From: Lingula anatina
Lineage: Eukaryota > Brachiopoda > Lingulata > Lingulida > Lingulidae
Direction of reading: 5' to 3'
Assembly (NCBI RefSeq): GCF_001039355.2
Contig: NW_019775524.1
Coordinates: forward strand, 402,122-466,121
DNA: 64,000 bases
Within the stretch, counting starts at the first letter, position 1, and each line of letters starts with the position of its first letter. This document shows, piece after piece, positions 12,601 through 23,975 of the stretch. A model generated the notes under the pieces. The model worked only from the letters and a program-made list of their open reading frames with translations. It had not been told where the DNA came from and searched no databases. Made by a program: the position numbers and the translations under genes.

Positions 12601-13480
12601 CTTTTTTAATTATCTCCAAACTCAATCATGGTAAAACAGCTAGACTGAATGGCAGCTTTAGTGGAATATTTTTGTAATTTTTCCTTTTTTTAATTTTTCA
12701 TTTTTCAAACTGGCATTTTCAAGATGTGACTTATCACTCCCATCCACCAGGAGCCCTGTACTGTTACTCTGTAACATTTTCTGTTTTTTTTTTAACTTAC
12801 AAGAATGATTCTTATATTTATATATTTTTAATTGAGTTTAAGCAATTTTTTGTGAAGTTTTCAATTTCACAGCGAGGGGATTCTCGCTAAATTGCAGTCA
12901 ATGTAAGTGGCTTAGCTGTCTGTCATGCCTACTAAAACTGGCATGCCAGAATCCTAAGCCACATAAGCTGAAAGCAATTTAGTGAGAAACCCCTTGGAGT
13001 TGGATTGATCCTGTTAGATTGATCTAGGTATGGGAACTCAGTCTATTGCTTGTTACACATTTTACTTTCATCCTAATCAACTGTTGCGCAGAATCAAAAT
13101 TTGATGTTAGCTATGCAGTTAAGCATAATACATTACTGCTACAGAATTGACAGTATCCTATTTTCTGCATTTTGTCTGTACATTTGACAGCTTTGCTGCC
13201 TTGTTATCTTTTAAAGGTTTGAAAACATATCCAGTGGGAATTTTTTTCATTATACATTGACTTCCTTTGGCATAAGTGTATTTTTCATTTAGTCATGGAT
13301 CTAGTTTTAATAAGTTTTAATAAGAAATTTAGGATTTTATCTTTTTATTTTCTGCCTTTTATTAGATAACAGTGATGATTGGAATATGTATATATGAAGT
13401 ACCAAATGATTTTTTTCAATAAAAATAGAATACCTGAAGCAATATTGATTTAAAAAATATATTGTATAATCTGGTTTTCT
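9601..13480. repeat. 3.8-kb AT-rich tract of diverged internal repeats
   Basis: No exon was recognised. The tract is built from degenerate copies of shared blocks. One carries a CATTTTCAAGGTGTGA-type core followed by CATGGC-like sequence, seen near 10672, 11013, 11763, 12024, 12350 and 12714. Another carries CAACACCGATAAC/CAACATTGATAAC, near 9950 and 10112. A third has ATTGATGGTCATTATGCTGT (10773, 11104). Copies differ by many substitutions and indels, so the array is old. If M6PR has upstream exons on this contig, this is its intron; none was found. Confidence 0.55.
12876..13045. mobile_element. palindromic MITE, older copy of the family at 51.4 and 54.2 kb
   Basis: The core reads as an imperfect palindrome around 12944: GGGATTCTCGCTAAATTGCA on one side and GCAATTTAGTGAGAAACCCC on the other, with a nearby TTAGATTGATCTA. 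The same layout (CTAAATTGCAGTCAGC...GATCGATCTAAA) occurs in the elements at 51440-51660 and 54222-54671. No ORF. Confidence 0.55.
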
Positions 13481-13491
13481 TTCATTACTAG

Positions 13492-14639
13492 CTGACTGGA
13501 TATCTCTAGAATATCGCGGGGGAGAAAACTACAGTTGCCACTGTACACATAAGAACAAAAAAGCTATCATCATGATTGTCTGCGATCCTAATGATAGTGA
13601 GGTGGTTCTTTTATTGAATGAATGATATACATGTATTCTTTTGAATTGTTTCCATGCAAACATGTTCTATCAACATCTTCAATTTCCCTGCAAAAAGGGG
13701 GCATGGGGTGGATTTGGGGGGGGGGGGGTGAATGTGCATCGTCCAATGTTGATATTTCACACAGCTGACCAAAAGGCAATGTGTCTGAGGCGCATAATTG
13801 ACAAGTCAATCTGTTGTTTATTGTCATAATTATTTGAAGGCTGTGCATGCACCTGTTTGTCATGTAAAATTCTAGTGTCAATGACTCAACATGCACACAT
13901 ATGCACAAACATGTATGCAAACACAAGTGTAGACTAGGCAGAAATGCCCTCTTCAACTCACTAATGCCAAATCCAGTTGTATTCTATATTAGTTAATCTA
14001 AAGAAGATGAATGTTAAATATGACCTCTAGTCTTTTCCTTTTCAGGGTCATGGTAAAGTTGTAGAAGAAAATAACCAGAAGACAGATGAGTGTATTGCCT
14101 GTTCGAATACTACCACAGCGCTGTGTGCACAGAAGTTCCGTCGTTCCAGCTACTGCAGGGGCTAAGTGCTGGATCTGTCATCATATTCATGTTAGTACTT
14201 ATGATAAATTTAAGGCTTGGCACTGGCATAAAGATATTAAGAAGTGGGGGGAGGGGGTTATTATTGAACCCACAAGACACATGAATTTATGGTTACTAAA
14301 CTGCTTTTTTGCCACTTTGGTGAACACAAGGACATTTTATGTTTAGTAAAACCTATAGATGGACTTTCAGTGGACACAAATATTAACCAAGATCAATAAC
14401 TGACTTGATTTAATTTTAGATTTATCTCTCTTAAGGCCTTGTACTGCATAGTGGGCTTATTATACCAGAGGTTTGTGCGGGGTGCTAAAGGCATGGAGCA
14501 GATTCCAAACTATGCATTCTGGCAAGATTTTGGCAATTTACAAGCAGTAAGTGTGCACCTGCTTTGGGACGCTCACACACTTGCACATGTGCAAGCCAGT
14601 GAGCAAGTACAAATGCATTCAGTCATACATTCTCCAACC

Positions 14640-14673
<34 letters not shown>

Positions 14674-14850
14674 CTGTATATGCAAAGTTATTTTGGAATT
14701 AAACGTGAAAGAGTGTAAATACTAAATACATTGCCGTAATAGTAAGTACTGGTATCAATTCTAAACTTATTGTGATATGGAGAAGAAAAAAAACCATTGC
14801 GGATGCCTCAGTGTTATATCTACAAATAGGAAACCTCTTATTCTGCTGTA

Positions 14851-14912
<62 letters not shown>

Positions 14913-15147
14913 CTTAGCAGTCTGCGTGTCTTAGATTTAATTTTCTAATGTTTTGCAAATGAGCAATATTAATCAGAGGCTCTATTAGATCCAGACCTTA
15001 GGCTAGTTGTACCCTCTGTTCTAGGATGGCTGTGACCTCGTCTGCCGTTCAGGCCAGAGATTTAGTTCAAGGGCGTACAAAGGGATCAGTGATGACCAGC
15101 TAGGGGACGACGAACAGGATATAGACTATCACTTACTACCAATGTGA
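13492..15147 (+). CDS. M6PR: cation-dependent mannose-6-phosphate receptor, C-terminal exons (5' part missing)
   Basis: Coding exons are 13492-13601, 14046-14190, 14420-14546 and 15025-15147, all GT-AG with matching phases except for the break below. The first encodes [17 protein letters not shown], matching the lumenal region with the conserved YxGG and Cys. The second has GHGKV, the LFE...C element and the start of the transmembrane helix. The third has [20 protein letters not shown] and [10 protein letters not shown], near-diagnostic of this receptor. The last carries [18 protein letters not shown], the acidic-cluster dileucine sorting tail. In mammals the protein carries lysosomal hydrolases from the trans-Golgi to endosomes. 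Within exon 2, the frames before and after base 14093 differ by one: the DEC frame and the YCLFE frame join only if one base is missing from the sequence. The N-terminal exons were not found in the window. Confidence 0.9.
14643..14910. repeat. (CT)n and (ATT)n microsatellites in M6PR last intron
   Basis: A (CT)n tract lies at about 14643-14670 and a long (ATT)n tract at about 14853-14910, both between the last two M6PR exons. A further (TC)n tract lies in the 3' UTR region near 15225-15254. Confidence 0.85.
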
Positions 15148-15225
15148 AAGGTTAAAGTCGAGAGGAGGAAACTTCTTTATCTTGTACAGTGTTTGTGAAT
15201 TTCATTGCTCTTGCTCACATTCTTG

Positions 15226-15257
<32 letters not shown>

Positions 15258-15680
15258 GTTATAATGTCAGTAGTTTCGTTATCTGGGGGGTAGAGAGTTT
15301 TTTTAATAGAGAAAGCGTTCCGTGTTTCTGAAATGTTCTCAAAGCAAGCTCATTTCCCCAAAATGTGTTGAATGTTAAAGCAGAATTAAGTTTCAAACAT
15401 GTTACATGCAAGACTCTTGGTTACAGGTCGTGGTAGCTTCTTGGTTTTTAAAAACCATGAGTGTTAATGAAAAAAGTGCTCTTCCTCTATGCTGGAATGG
15501 ATAGGCTCCATGGACAATCGAGTGATTCACTACTGACATTACAAAATTGTTTCTACAGGTAGCACAGTGTACATTTTGTTTTATTAAAGAGAGTATATAT
15601 TTGTATAAAACGCAAACATCAGAGGTTCATGCTGCCCTATTCTCAAAGCACATGAAAGTTACACCTTTTGCAAATGATCA

Positions 15681-18600
15681 TTAGTCAAAATATTTCTTCT
15701 CCATCAGTGACTGATCAAACAAAGGGTCGTCTAGGCCATGATTGCGCTCTTTCACATCTGACACAATTGCTCGAAAGGCGACTGTCTTGGAGGAGACGAC
15801 ACGTAGACACAGTTGTAACATTCCAGCTACAATAAAGCTAAGAAGAAAGATTTTGCAAGGTGGATTTTTTCACGTTTTAAACTCCATTTGTAGTTGAGAT
15901 TGATTTCTCATTTGCGCTTAGCTTTTCTTCACCTTTCGAACTTTTTGGCTTTGTGTTGTTTGTTGCACTGAACGAAAATTTGCTTGTTTTTGTATTGCCA
16001 TTTTAAGTATCGTTAATTACTATAAATAAGAATCAAGTTTTCTCAATTTCTAGAGAAAGGAAGTACTTTTATATGCTGAAATTTATCAGTAAGCGTGGCT
16101 ATTTTGTCTTAATGAAGGTTTCTGTAGCTTTACAGAGCTCTTGTGATAAATTTAACATTATCCGGGATAAACTGGTTCCTATTAATTGTTGCATAGTAGA
16201 CAAATGGTCATGTTCTGGATAGATATGACATGCTTGTGTAACGTTTAGCAGTCCATACGGGGACTGTGTGTGGACGCCAGCACTACCTAGTGGTAGAAAG
16301 TAAGGGGTGGGACGCAAACTTTCTTGCTCTTTCAATCCTTGAGACTCAGTAACCCTCAGGGACAGCTTTCAGTATTCTACAATCATGTTTATGTATTAGA
16401 GTTGTAATTTTTTCCTAGTGGCTATTTATTAATAGGTTCAGTTCTTAAGAAAGACAGAAATAAAATGGATAATAAAAACCTCACTGGTCTTGAAAGGTTT
16501 TTTGCTGCAGTGTTGGTTCGCAATCTTTGGGATGGAAAATATTTTTCTCTGTTATTTAGGAATCTTATTTACTATTTTCCACTTAACTGAAATCGCCTTC
16601 GTATTGTATACGTAAAAAGTGGTGTTTATCGCCCAGTGCCTTGCTTCGGAAATTCAAATAACTGCGTTGAAGAAAGAAATAAAAACGGAAGCGAAATTGA
16701 CGGCGCTTAACCATACTATTTGTCTTGAGAAACATCTGAATTAAAGCCCCTTTCCTCTTGTTTGAATATACATCGTCAATTTGTCTTGGTAGTTTTAATT
16801 ATGTCAGTTTTCACACTCTCCGGGTGAATTAGATTGGTATTATTTCCTCTATTAAGCCTTTTTGGTATCGTGGGTAATATCAAGATAAGATTGTAAATTT
16901 CTATTCGCACTGTCAAAGTTTTTTGTCCTATTTTATTCTAAGAATGCTGCCACCCTGGTCGTCAACCATGCCAGTTTGCATGAGAATATATTGCCGAGTT
17001 ATGGAGTTTCGTCGAAAAGCGATTGCTACCTCACGCCAATTTACAAAGCAGCGAAATGGAAAATTAACGGTTGGGCACCCAATCGAACCCCATAAAGCGA
17101 GTTAAGTGATGAATAATGCAACAAAAAGAGACTTCGTACTATTACCACAATTTTGTTGTTGTTCACAAGGATATAACGTAATTGATCAACACGAGTCCAG
17201 AGTCCGGTTAAATATGGTGCTTTATTCTTTCCTTTAAATGATTTCTTTACACATATACTCTGGAATAATCTAGAACACGGTGATAAGGCAAAACTGTTTT
17301 TCTCTGATTTAGCCTTTCTTCTGTACTTCTTGAATAGATGTGAGAACACGGTGATAACGCAAAATTGTGTTTTTCTCTGATTTAGCCTTTCTTCTGTGCT
17401 TGAATAGTTCTGAGAAATGGGATTTATCTCTACTGATGTTACTCCTATTACTGCTAAATGGGTGTGGACTTAATATACCCACAGGTCACGTGGTGTTGAT
17501 TCAGATAGATTTTCTTAAAAGTCACCTACGAGAAGCTTACACTAATATCGACATATTGATATAGCTTTCACAGTAACTTATACAGAATATGACATAGTTT
17601 GATACTTCACACTGCAGTGTATCAAGTTCTAGGGAAGGTTTTCTTATTATTTACTTTCTTACATAACGTTTATCTTTGGGATGCTTGGAGATGGTGCGGT
17701 GCTAGCTCTAAACCATAACATTAAAGGTAAAAATACTACAGAACGTATAGATAGGTAAACTGCATAAATAAAATCGTTCTAACAGTACTCTTAACGTGTT
17801 TCTATTGCAGTAATATTAAGGTAATTATTTTACATATAAGAAACAAAAAAGCCATTTTACCAAATTTATAACGTCCCGATACCCCTTAACAAGAATCTAC
17901 AATCGCATTTTAGAGCTGACCAACCAAATAATCAATTCGTTTGAGATTTAACTTTTAATAAACAGATTGTATACTCCGTTCTACGCGTTTGTTCTTATCA
18001 AGATTATCTTCATAATGCAATTATCATACGGAGACAAAATAAAACAATGCACGTTGAAGTGTTTTAAGACTCTACGGCTTTGGCGCTGTCTGTGGAGCTT
18101 AGTTCACACTTAATGCTCATGGTAATGTTGAAAACCAAAATGCCACAAATAAAAATGCATGTGTCGGTGGTGCGAAAGCAACTTCCCCTCGAGAACGTCG
18201 GACATCTCCTGGATTGGTTGCCGTTGGAGTCATGATCATGGAACCATTCCTTGTTGTGCCGCCTGCGCAATGCAAAGCCTCATTAAGCAAAACACGAAGT
18301 TGATACGTCTTGCCGCGATACGTAACCTTTTCGTCTCTGGCGAGCAGCTCTCTGTTTATTTCTTCTTTGAAAGATTCGAGCCTCTTGAGACCCTCTCTGT
18401 ACTGCTGGATATTTTCCTGCAAGTGAACCCCCATGGACCAAATAGCAACAACGCTGTGGGTTGTGTTTTGTCCATTTTGTGTTTCTACCATCTCTGTGCA
18501 ATTAACGCCACGGCCACGTTTAAAATACCATGGTGTATGAGCCAAAGTATTAAGAGGTGGATCTGATACAAATAAGTTATCAGCATGTACATAAACAGCT

Positions 18601-18743
18601 GCGCAAACACCACGGTAGGCCGAAAAGTTCAAAGCACCGTTGGCGACGACAGCCACTTGGAAAGGAAACTCCACGTTGATCAGGGATGAAATAATTGACT
18701 GGCATTGGCTCTCATCATCATCATCATCATCACCACAAGATGC
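15681..18743 (-). CDS. unrecognised single-pass membrane protein, two 3' exons (partial)
   Basis: I do not recognise the family. The upstream exon (18743-18136) follows a good acceptor (TTTTCTTTCAG) and begins ASCGD, then an acidic run and a roughly 190-residue region with several Cys and N-glycosylation sequons (NFS, NCT, NTT, NGS). The last exon (15837-15681) follows TTTCTTCTTAG and encodes 51 residues ending EKKYFD. Joining them at TTTTG|GTTTTC (a weak donor) is phase-correct (2+1) and creates one hydrophobic helix, AFLFVAFCFIVAGMLQLC. That implies a lumenal or extracellular domain, one membrane span, and a cytoplasmic tail of about 40 residues containing acidic DDPLFDQSLM. Signal peptide and 5' exons lie upstream. 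The gene is tail-to-tail with M6PR. It could instead continue the Cys-rich ectodomain gene starting at 25230, but phases require at least one unseen exon between them. Confidence 0.55.
17273..17408. repeat. two-copy direct tandem repeat, about 68 bp unit
   Basis: GAACACGGTGATAAGGCAAA begins unit 1 near 17275, and a near-identical GAACACGGTGATAACGCAAA begins unit 2 near 17343. Both run through TCTCTGATTTAGCCTTTCTT. It lies in the intron of the unrecognised membrane-protein gene. Confidence 0.8.
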
Positions 18744-19325
18744 CTGAAAGAAAACCATTCCAACCTTCATATTCTATCAAACAAATCGACGTCAACGTGT
18801 TTAGACCGTCATACTGCTCCTTTTGTTTTTTGGAATAATTGTTGCTTTGAGAGCAGATATGTTTCTTTCAAATTGCTATAGAAGGGGTGCAAGTTCTACA
18901 AAAAGTATGCTTTTGATGAAGAATTTATTGACTAATTGATTGATTAACTTAAACAGAACCTTGCTGGAAACACCACAGCAAATCTTAAAATGCAAGCGTG
19001 ACATTCGTTTTGCATTACGGACGGAAATTTGCTATTTGAAATTGTTCCTTTTTCTACAAAAACTAAGCAAATGCATTGTTCAAGTTTTTTCAAATATTAA
19101 CAAATGCAACCCTAAGCTTCTGACTTGGTTTGGTTTTGAAAAATTGAAAAGCTTGAGAAATATTGGTGATTGATTGAACGGAGTGAAAAAGCTTCCTGAA
19201 ATTGCACTCAAAGTAACTGAAAGTACTTTGAAGAAACCATGCATCATAAACAAGGTTTGTGTTAATAACTATACACGTGCAGTGGATGACAATGTCACTA
19301 ACATGATTTGCTAAGTAAGAATGCA

Positions 19326-19361
19326 TTTTCTGATACAAAATATGTATTTTGTATCAGAAAA
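19326..19361. repeat. perfect 17-bp inverted repeat (hairpin)
   Basis: TTTTCTGATACAAAATA, the two-base centre TG, then TATTTTGTATCAGAAAA. The arms are exact reverse complements. Confidence 0.9.
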
Positions 19362-19639
19362 TAATATATTTTATCTTTCAAAATTTTTTCAATTTATATT
19401 AATCTTTATCTTCTTTCAGTTTTAAAATATCTGAATCGGTTTAGAAATTATACGAAATCTCTATGTATATCTGTTATACCCAGGTAACAGTGGACAGTTG
19501 CACTTCCGTCAATATGTGCTAATTTTCCGTTCGTAATGATTTGTAATAAGGTTTTATTTATCATCGAATACGTCATAAAACAATTTAATTTGGTTGCTCT
19601 AGGACTAGTATGAGGAGAGGATAAATGAAAACTATTTTA

Positions 19640-21640
19640 GCGTATGTTTAGAACTGTCAACACTTTTCTGGGAAAAACCAATTGCTCTAAGTACCCCAAA
19701 ACAGATTCACTGAAAGATCTTGCAAATAACATGAGTGACTTTTTTGTGTCTAAAGTCAGTAATATCAACGCTTAACTTTCTGAATTAGAAAAGACTGTGA
19801 CTATGTCATCGCATCCACCTTTGTCAGAACTTTTACAAGAACCGCAGTCACTCATCACCATGTTTGAACCAACAACCACTTGTGAAGCAACAAAGATAAT
19901 AAACAGTTCCAGAAAGACATCATGCATGTTAGACCCGATCCCATCATCATTATTAGTTCAGATTCTTCCGGCTGTAATAAATTTGATTGTGGAAATTATC
20001 AACAAATGTTTCACTGTGGGTGTTTTTCCAAAAAAGTTTAAATCTGCAATAATTCGCCCACTACTCAAAAAGGACAACCTTGACACAGATCTTCTGGTAA
20101 ACTATCGTCCGGTTTCCAATTTGTCATTTTTATCTAAGGTAGTAGAGAGGGTTATAGCAGTTAGACTATTTAAGCATTTAGAAGCAAACAATCTTGTTGA
20201 AGAAATGCAGTCAGCCTACAAATTTAATCATAGCACAGAATCTGCACTTTTGAGAATTAAAAATGATTTGTTAAGTGGCGTTGACAAACATTCTGCTATG
20301 TTTTTGGTACTGTTAGAGTTGTCTGCTGCCTTTGATACAGTAGACCATAATATTTTATTGACATTTCTAGAACAGAGTGTAGGAGTTAGAGATAAGGCCT
20401 TAGATCTTTTACGATCCTTTCTTGTTGGGAGAATGAATCAAGTTAATATAAATGGCGTGCTTTCTGAACTCTCACAGCTTTTATTTGGTGTTCCTCAGGG
20501 GAGCGTTCTTGGCCCTCTAAAGTTTTGTGTTTACACGTTACCCCTTGGAACAATTCTGCGTTATCATAAGATAGGTTACCACTTTTATGCAGATGATACT
20601 CAGTTGTACACATCTTGTAACATCCATGATCCAGCATTGTCTGTGAATACCATTGTTGATTGCATATCAGATCTCAGAGGTTGGCTCATTTCAAACAAAT
20701 TGAAGATAAATGATGGAAAAACAGAATTTTTAGTCATTACACAACCCCACAACAAGGGCCTTGCTCACAACTTGGAACTTAAAATTGGAGCTAGTATGGC
20801 ATTTTCCTCCCCCCATGTAAAAATTTTAGGAGTATACTTTGATTCTACACTTTCAATGGACAAACAGATCTCCGACATCGCAAGGTCTTGTTTATTCAAC
20901 ATTCGGAATATTGGCACCATAAGGAAATATCTGAATCAATCATCTGCTGCTACTGTTATACACTCATTGGTAACTTCCAGGCTGGACTATTGCAATTTTG
21001 TATTATATGGATGTCCAGATGATAAGATCAAAAGATTACAACGCATCCAGAATATCTCAGCACGGCTTTTAATGCTACAGCCTAGGGATTGCCATGTCAC
21101 TCCAATTTTAAAGCAGCTGCACTGGTTACCAGTTAGGGCCAGAATTTTATTTAAGGTTTTAGTTTTTACACATGCTGCTTTTTATAATCTAGCTCCACCA
21201 TATATAACTGATCTAGTCAAACATTATAGCCCTCAAAAACCCCTGAGGTCTGGTGACAAACTTTTACTGAAAGTTCCAAAATCAAGGTTAAAATCATATG
21301 GTGACATATCATTTTGTGTAGCTGCACCAGTAGAGTGGAATAAGTTGCCAATTTTTATTAGACAAATAGAACCACAAGAATCTTTTAAAAAGGAATCGAA
21401 AACTCATATTTTTAAGACATTTTATTCATGAATTTTAAATTTTACAATTTTAAAGAAACCTTGGATTTTTTACTTTTAATTACAGTTTATTACAATTTCG
21501 TCTAGCTCTTATTTATATAATATATATCTTAACCATTTTTATCTATAAAATTCTTTGTATTTTATGTTGTACAGTCTATTGAACATTTTATGGATTTTAG
21601 ACTTGAAATAAATATATTATTGAATTATTATTATGTAGTT
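19640..21640 (+). mobile_element. non-LTR retrotransposon (CR1/L2-type LINE) reverse-transcriptase relic
   Basis: The open frame 19797-21431 (544 aa) is a LINE reverse transcriptase with C-terminal region. Visible motifs are YRPVSNLSFLSKVVERV, LSAAFDTVDH (motif A), GVPQGSVLGPL (motif B), FYADDTQLY (motif C), LKINDGKTEFLV and the C-terminal HWLPVRARILFK and WNKLP. These fit the CR1/L2 group. Coding similarity continues upstream to about 19640 (TDSLKDLANNMSDFFVSKV) but is broken by a stop just before 19797. The endonuclease and ORF1 are absent, so the copy is 5'-truncated. Motif A reads LELSAAFD where LDLSAAFD is usual, so the first catalytic Asp is Glu. A 3' region with ATT-rich sequence follows to about 21640. 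Confidence 0.9.
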
Positions 21641-22284
21641 CTTAAAAACATAAATAAAGGCAGAAGGAAAATAATTTTTTGTTAATGAAGTAGTTTATTA
21701 ATATTTTTAAATTCCGCCCGTAATGCACATGTTAACATTTTAAGTTTAACGCTCTGTAAAATTATTAATTCAAAAATACAATTTAATTTAATACAATAAA
21801 AAATAAATAAAAACAAATAATAAAAATAAAATAAAAGTAATTCTAACCCCTGAGGCTATCTCTTTTCATTTTTTAGAAAATGTAACCTTTGATTGATTTT
21901 TGTACATTTGAAAATTATGTTCAAGACACAGAATGCCCAACCGTAACACATCCAAGCACAAAAAATCTACAAAAAGCCACACAGATGTTTCAAACTGCAA
22001 TCCAATGGTTATTTCAAAAATATTTTAAGACCGTTTCGCGCTTGAATATACGTAGAATGAAAAGACCAAGAGATTGATATGCACACACACGACACACACA
22101 ATATATTGGCTTCGAAGACGTGGTTTATAGACTAATTGAACCTTCAGAAACCTCATTTTTAATTTTTTAATGGAGTGCTAGGCGTTTTTTGTACAAAAAT
22201 ACCATCCTCTAAAGCAACATAATTTGGATAAAGACCGCAGGAGATTCAAGGACAACCAGAGAATCTTGAATTTGTTTTCTCAGT

Positions 22285-22316
<32 letters not shown>

Positions 22317-22890
22317 TGCATTTTTTTTCCTTTCCTGTTTTTCTTCCATCTTCAACTGAAATTTCTCTTATGGTGATGTACAACAAACTCACCTTTGGCA
22401 CTGCTTTACAGGCTTTAGAATGTTCGGCTGAGGGATCAAGCAGCATTGTAAGGCCTATGGGACTGAAGCCACGGCCACCACTTGGGACTGAAAATAAGAT
22501 CAATACCATGGGTTTGGGAGGCACAAAGGAATTCTTTATGTTTCAGCCTTTGAATATTGAACAAAAGTATACCAAATTCAGTTCAAAGAGAATATTTTGA
22601 ATTACTTAATGGGCACTTTATCCCAAAAGTCCAACATCAATTTATTAGATTATTTAATCATCATTATATCAGGCATCATCAACAAATAAATGGGATCTTA
22701 CGTTTTTTCTTCGGTCGAATTTAACAACATGTAACATACAGAACATGTGCAATGTATTTAGAGAGCTATTATGCAATGGCCTGGACACAAATAAAATGGC
22801 ATTTATTCGGTAGTTACAACTTAAGTTTTATCATGTGGTGGATTTGACCTCAATAATGCAATGTTTTGGTAGCAGATTTACAAACAGTGA
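21641..22890. other. AT-rich noncoding stretch
   Basis: No gene recognised. It contains A/T-rich low complexity around 21780-21840, a short CA-rich run near 22080, and a poly(A) tract at about 22287-22315. The tract may mark the tail of an unidentified retroelement insertion. Confidence 0.5.
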
Positions 22891-22895
22891 CATAT

Positions 22896-23924
22896 ATAGT
22901 CGCACGCCATGAAAACGCACCACCCATAAAAAAGTAAGCTAATTTATTTATCTGAACAGGGTTTTGAAATCTCATTATAACAAGACAATGATAAGGCATT
23001 TAAGCACACATTGACACAGCCGTACTTACAATTTTCATCGTAAGCTCTCTAAGGTAACGCCTTAAACAAAGCTGGTAGAAATCCAAAAATCACAAACCTC
23101 AGTATCTGGTATGCCCACCCATTGCATCGATCACAGTCATGGCGGCGCATATTGCGGATCAGTCGCTGTATTCGATATTGTGGAATAGCATTCCACTCAT
23201 CCACAAGTGCGTCAATCAGATCCTGACGGCTGTGGATTTGCCGAGCGCCGTTGTACACACGACGTCCAAGCTGGTCCCAAAGGTGCTCAATTGGGTTCAG
23301 ATCAGGCGAAAACACTGGCCATTGAAGAACATTGACGTTGTTATTTGCTAGAAGCGCTGTAGTCACCCTATCTGAATGCGGCCTTGCGTTATCTTGCTGA
23401 AAAACCGCGACGTCCTGGTGACGTTGGAGGAACGGTTGCACCACAGGCTTAAAGGACAGCGTTTCTAGCAAATAACAACGTCAATGTTCTTCAATGGCCA
23501 GCGTTTTCGCCTGATCTGAACCCAATTGAGCACCTTTGGGACCAACTTGGACGTTGTGTGTACAACGGCGCTCGGCAAATCCACAGCCGTCAGGATCTGA
23601 TTGACGCACTTGTGGATGAGTGGAATGCTATTCCACAATATCGAATACAGCGACTAATCCGCAGTATGCGCCTCCGTTGTCAGGCTGTGATCGATGCAAT
23701 GGGTGGGCATACCAGATACTGAGGTTTGTGATTTTTGGATTTCTACCAGCTTTGTTTAAGGCGTTACCTTGCAGAGCTTACGATGAAAATTTAGTACCTC
23801 TGTGCCAATTTGTGCTAAAAAGCCTAATCATTGTCCTGTTATAATGAGATTTCAAAAACCCTTTCAGACAAATAGATTAGCTTACTTTTTATAGGTGGTG
23901 CGTTTTCATTGCGTGCGAGTCTAA
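22896..23924. mobile_element. palindromic (head-to-head) Tc1-like transposon fragment
   Basis: The minus-strand frame 23471-23049 encodes the C-terminal part of a Tc1/mariner transposase: FQQDNARPHSDRV, WPVFSPDLNPIEHLWDQLG, and a downstream EWNAIP. From about 23464 the same coding sequence recurs on the plus strand (GCAAATAACAACGTCAATGT onward). The two halves are inverted copies extending to matching outer ends: left AGTCGCACGCCATGAAAACG (near 22899) and right CGTTTTCATTGCGTGCGAGT (near 23901). About 110 bases (23353-23463) are present only in the left half and form the loop. The N-terminal DNA-binding part is absent, so it cannot encode an active transposase. Confidence 0.8.
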
Positions 23925-23975
23925 ATAACCCGATAGTTAATACTTATATATGATATGATTTCGGTTACAACTTAC

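Noticed and set aside
14086-14346. 86-codon frame across the M6PR exon
   Set aside because: It is a shadow frame; conserved M6PR residues lie in the two other frames.
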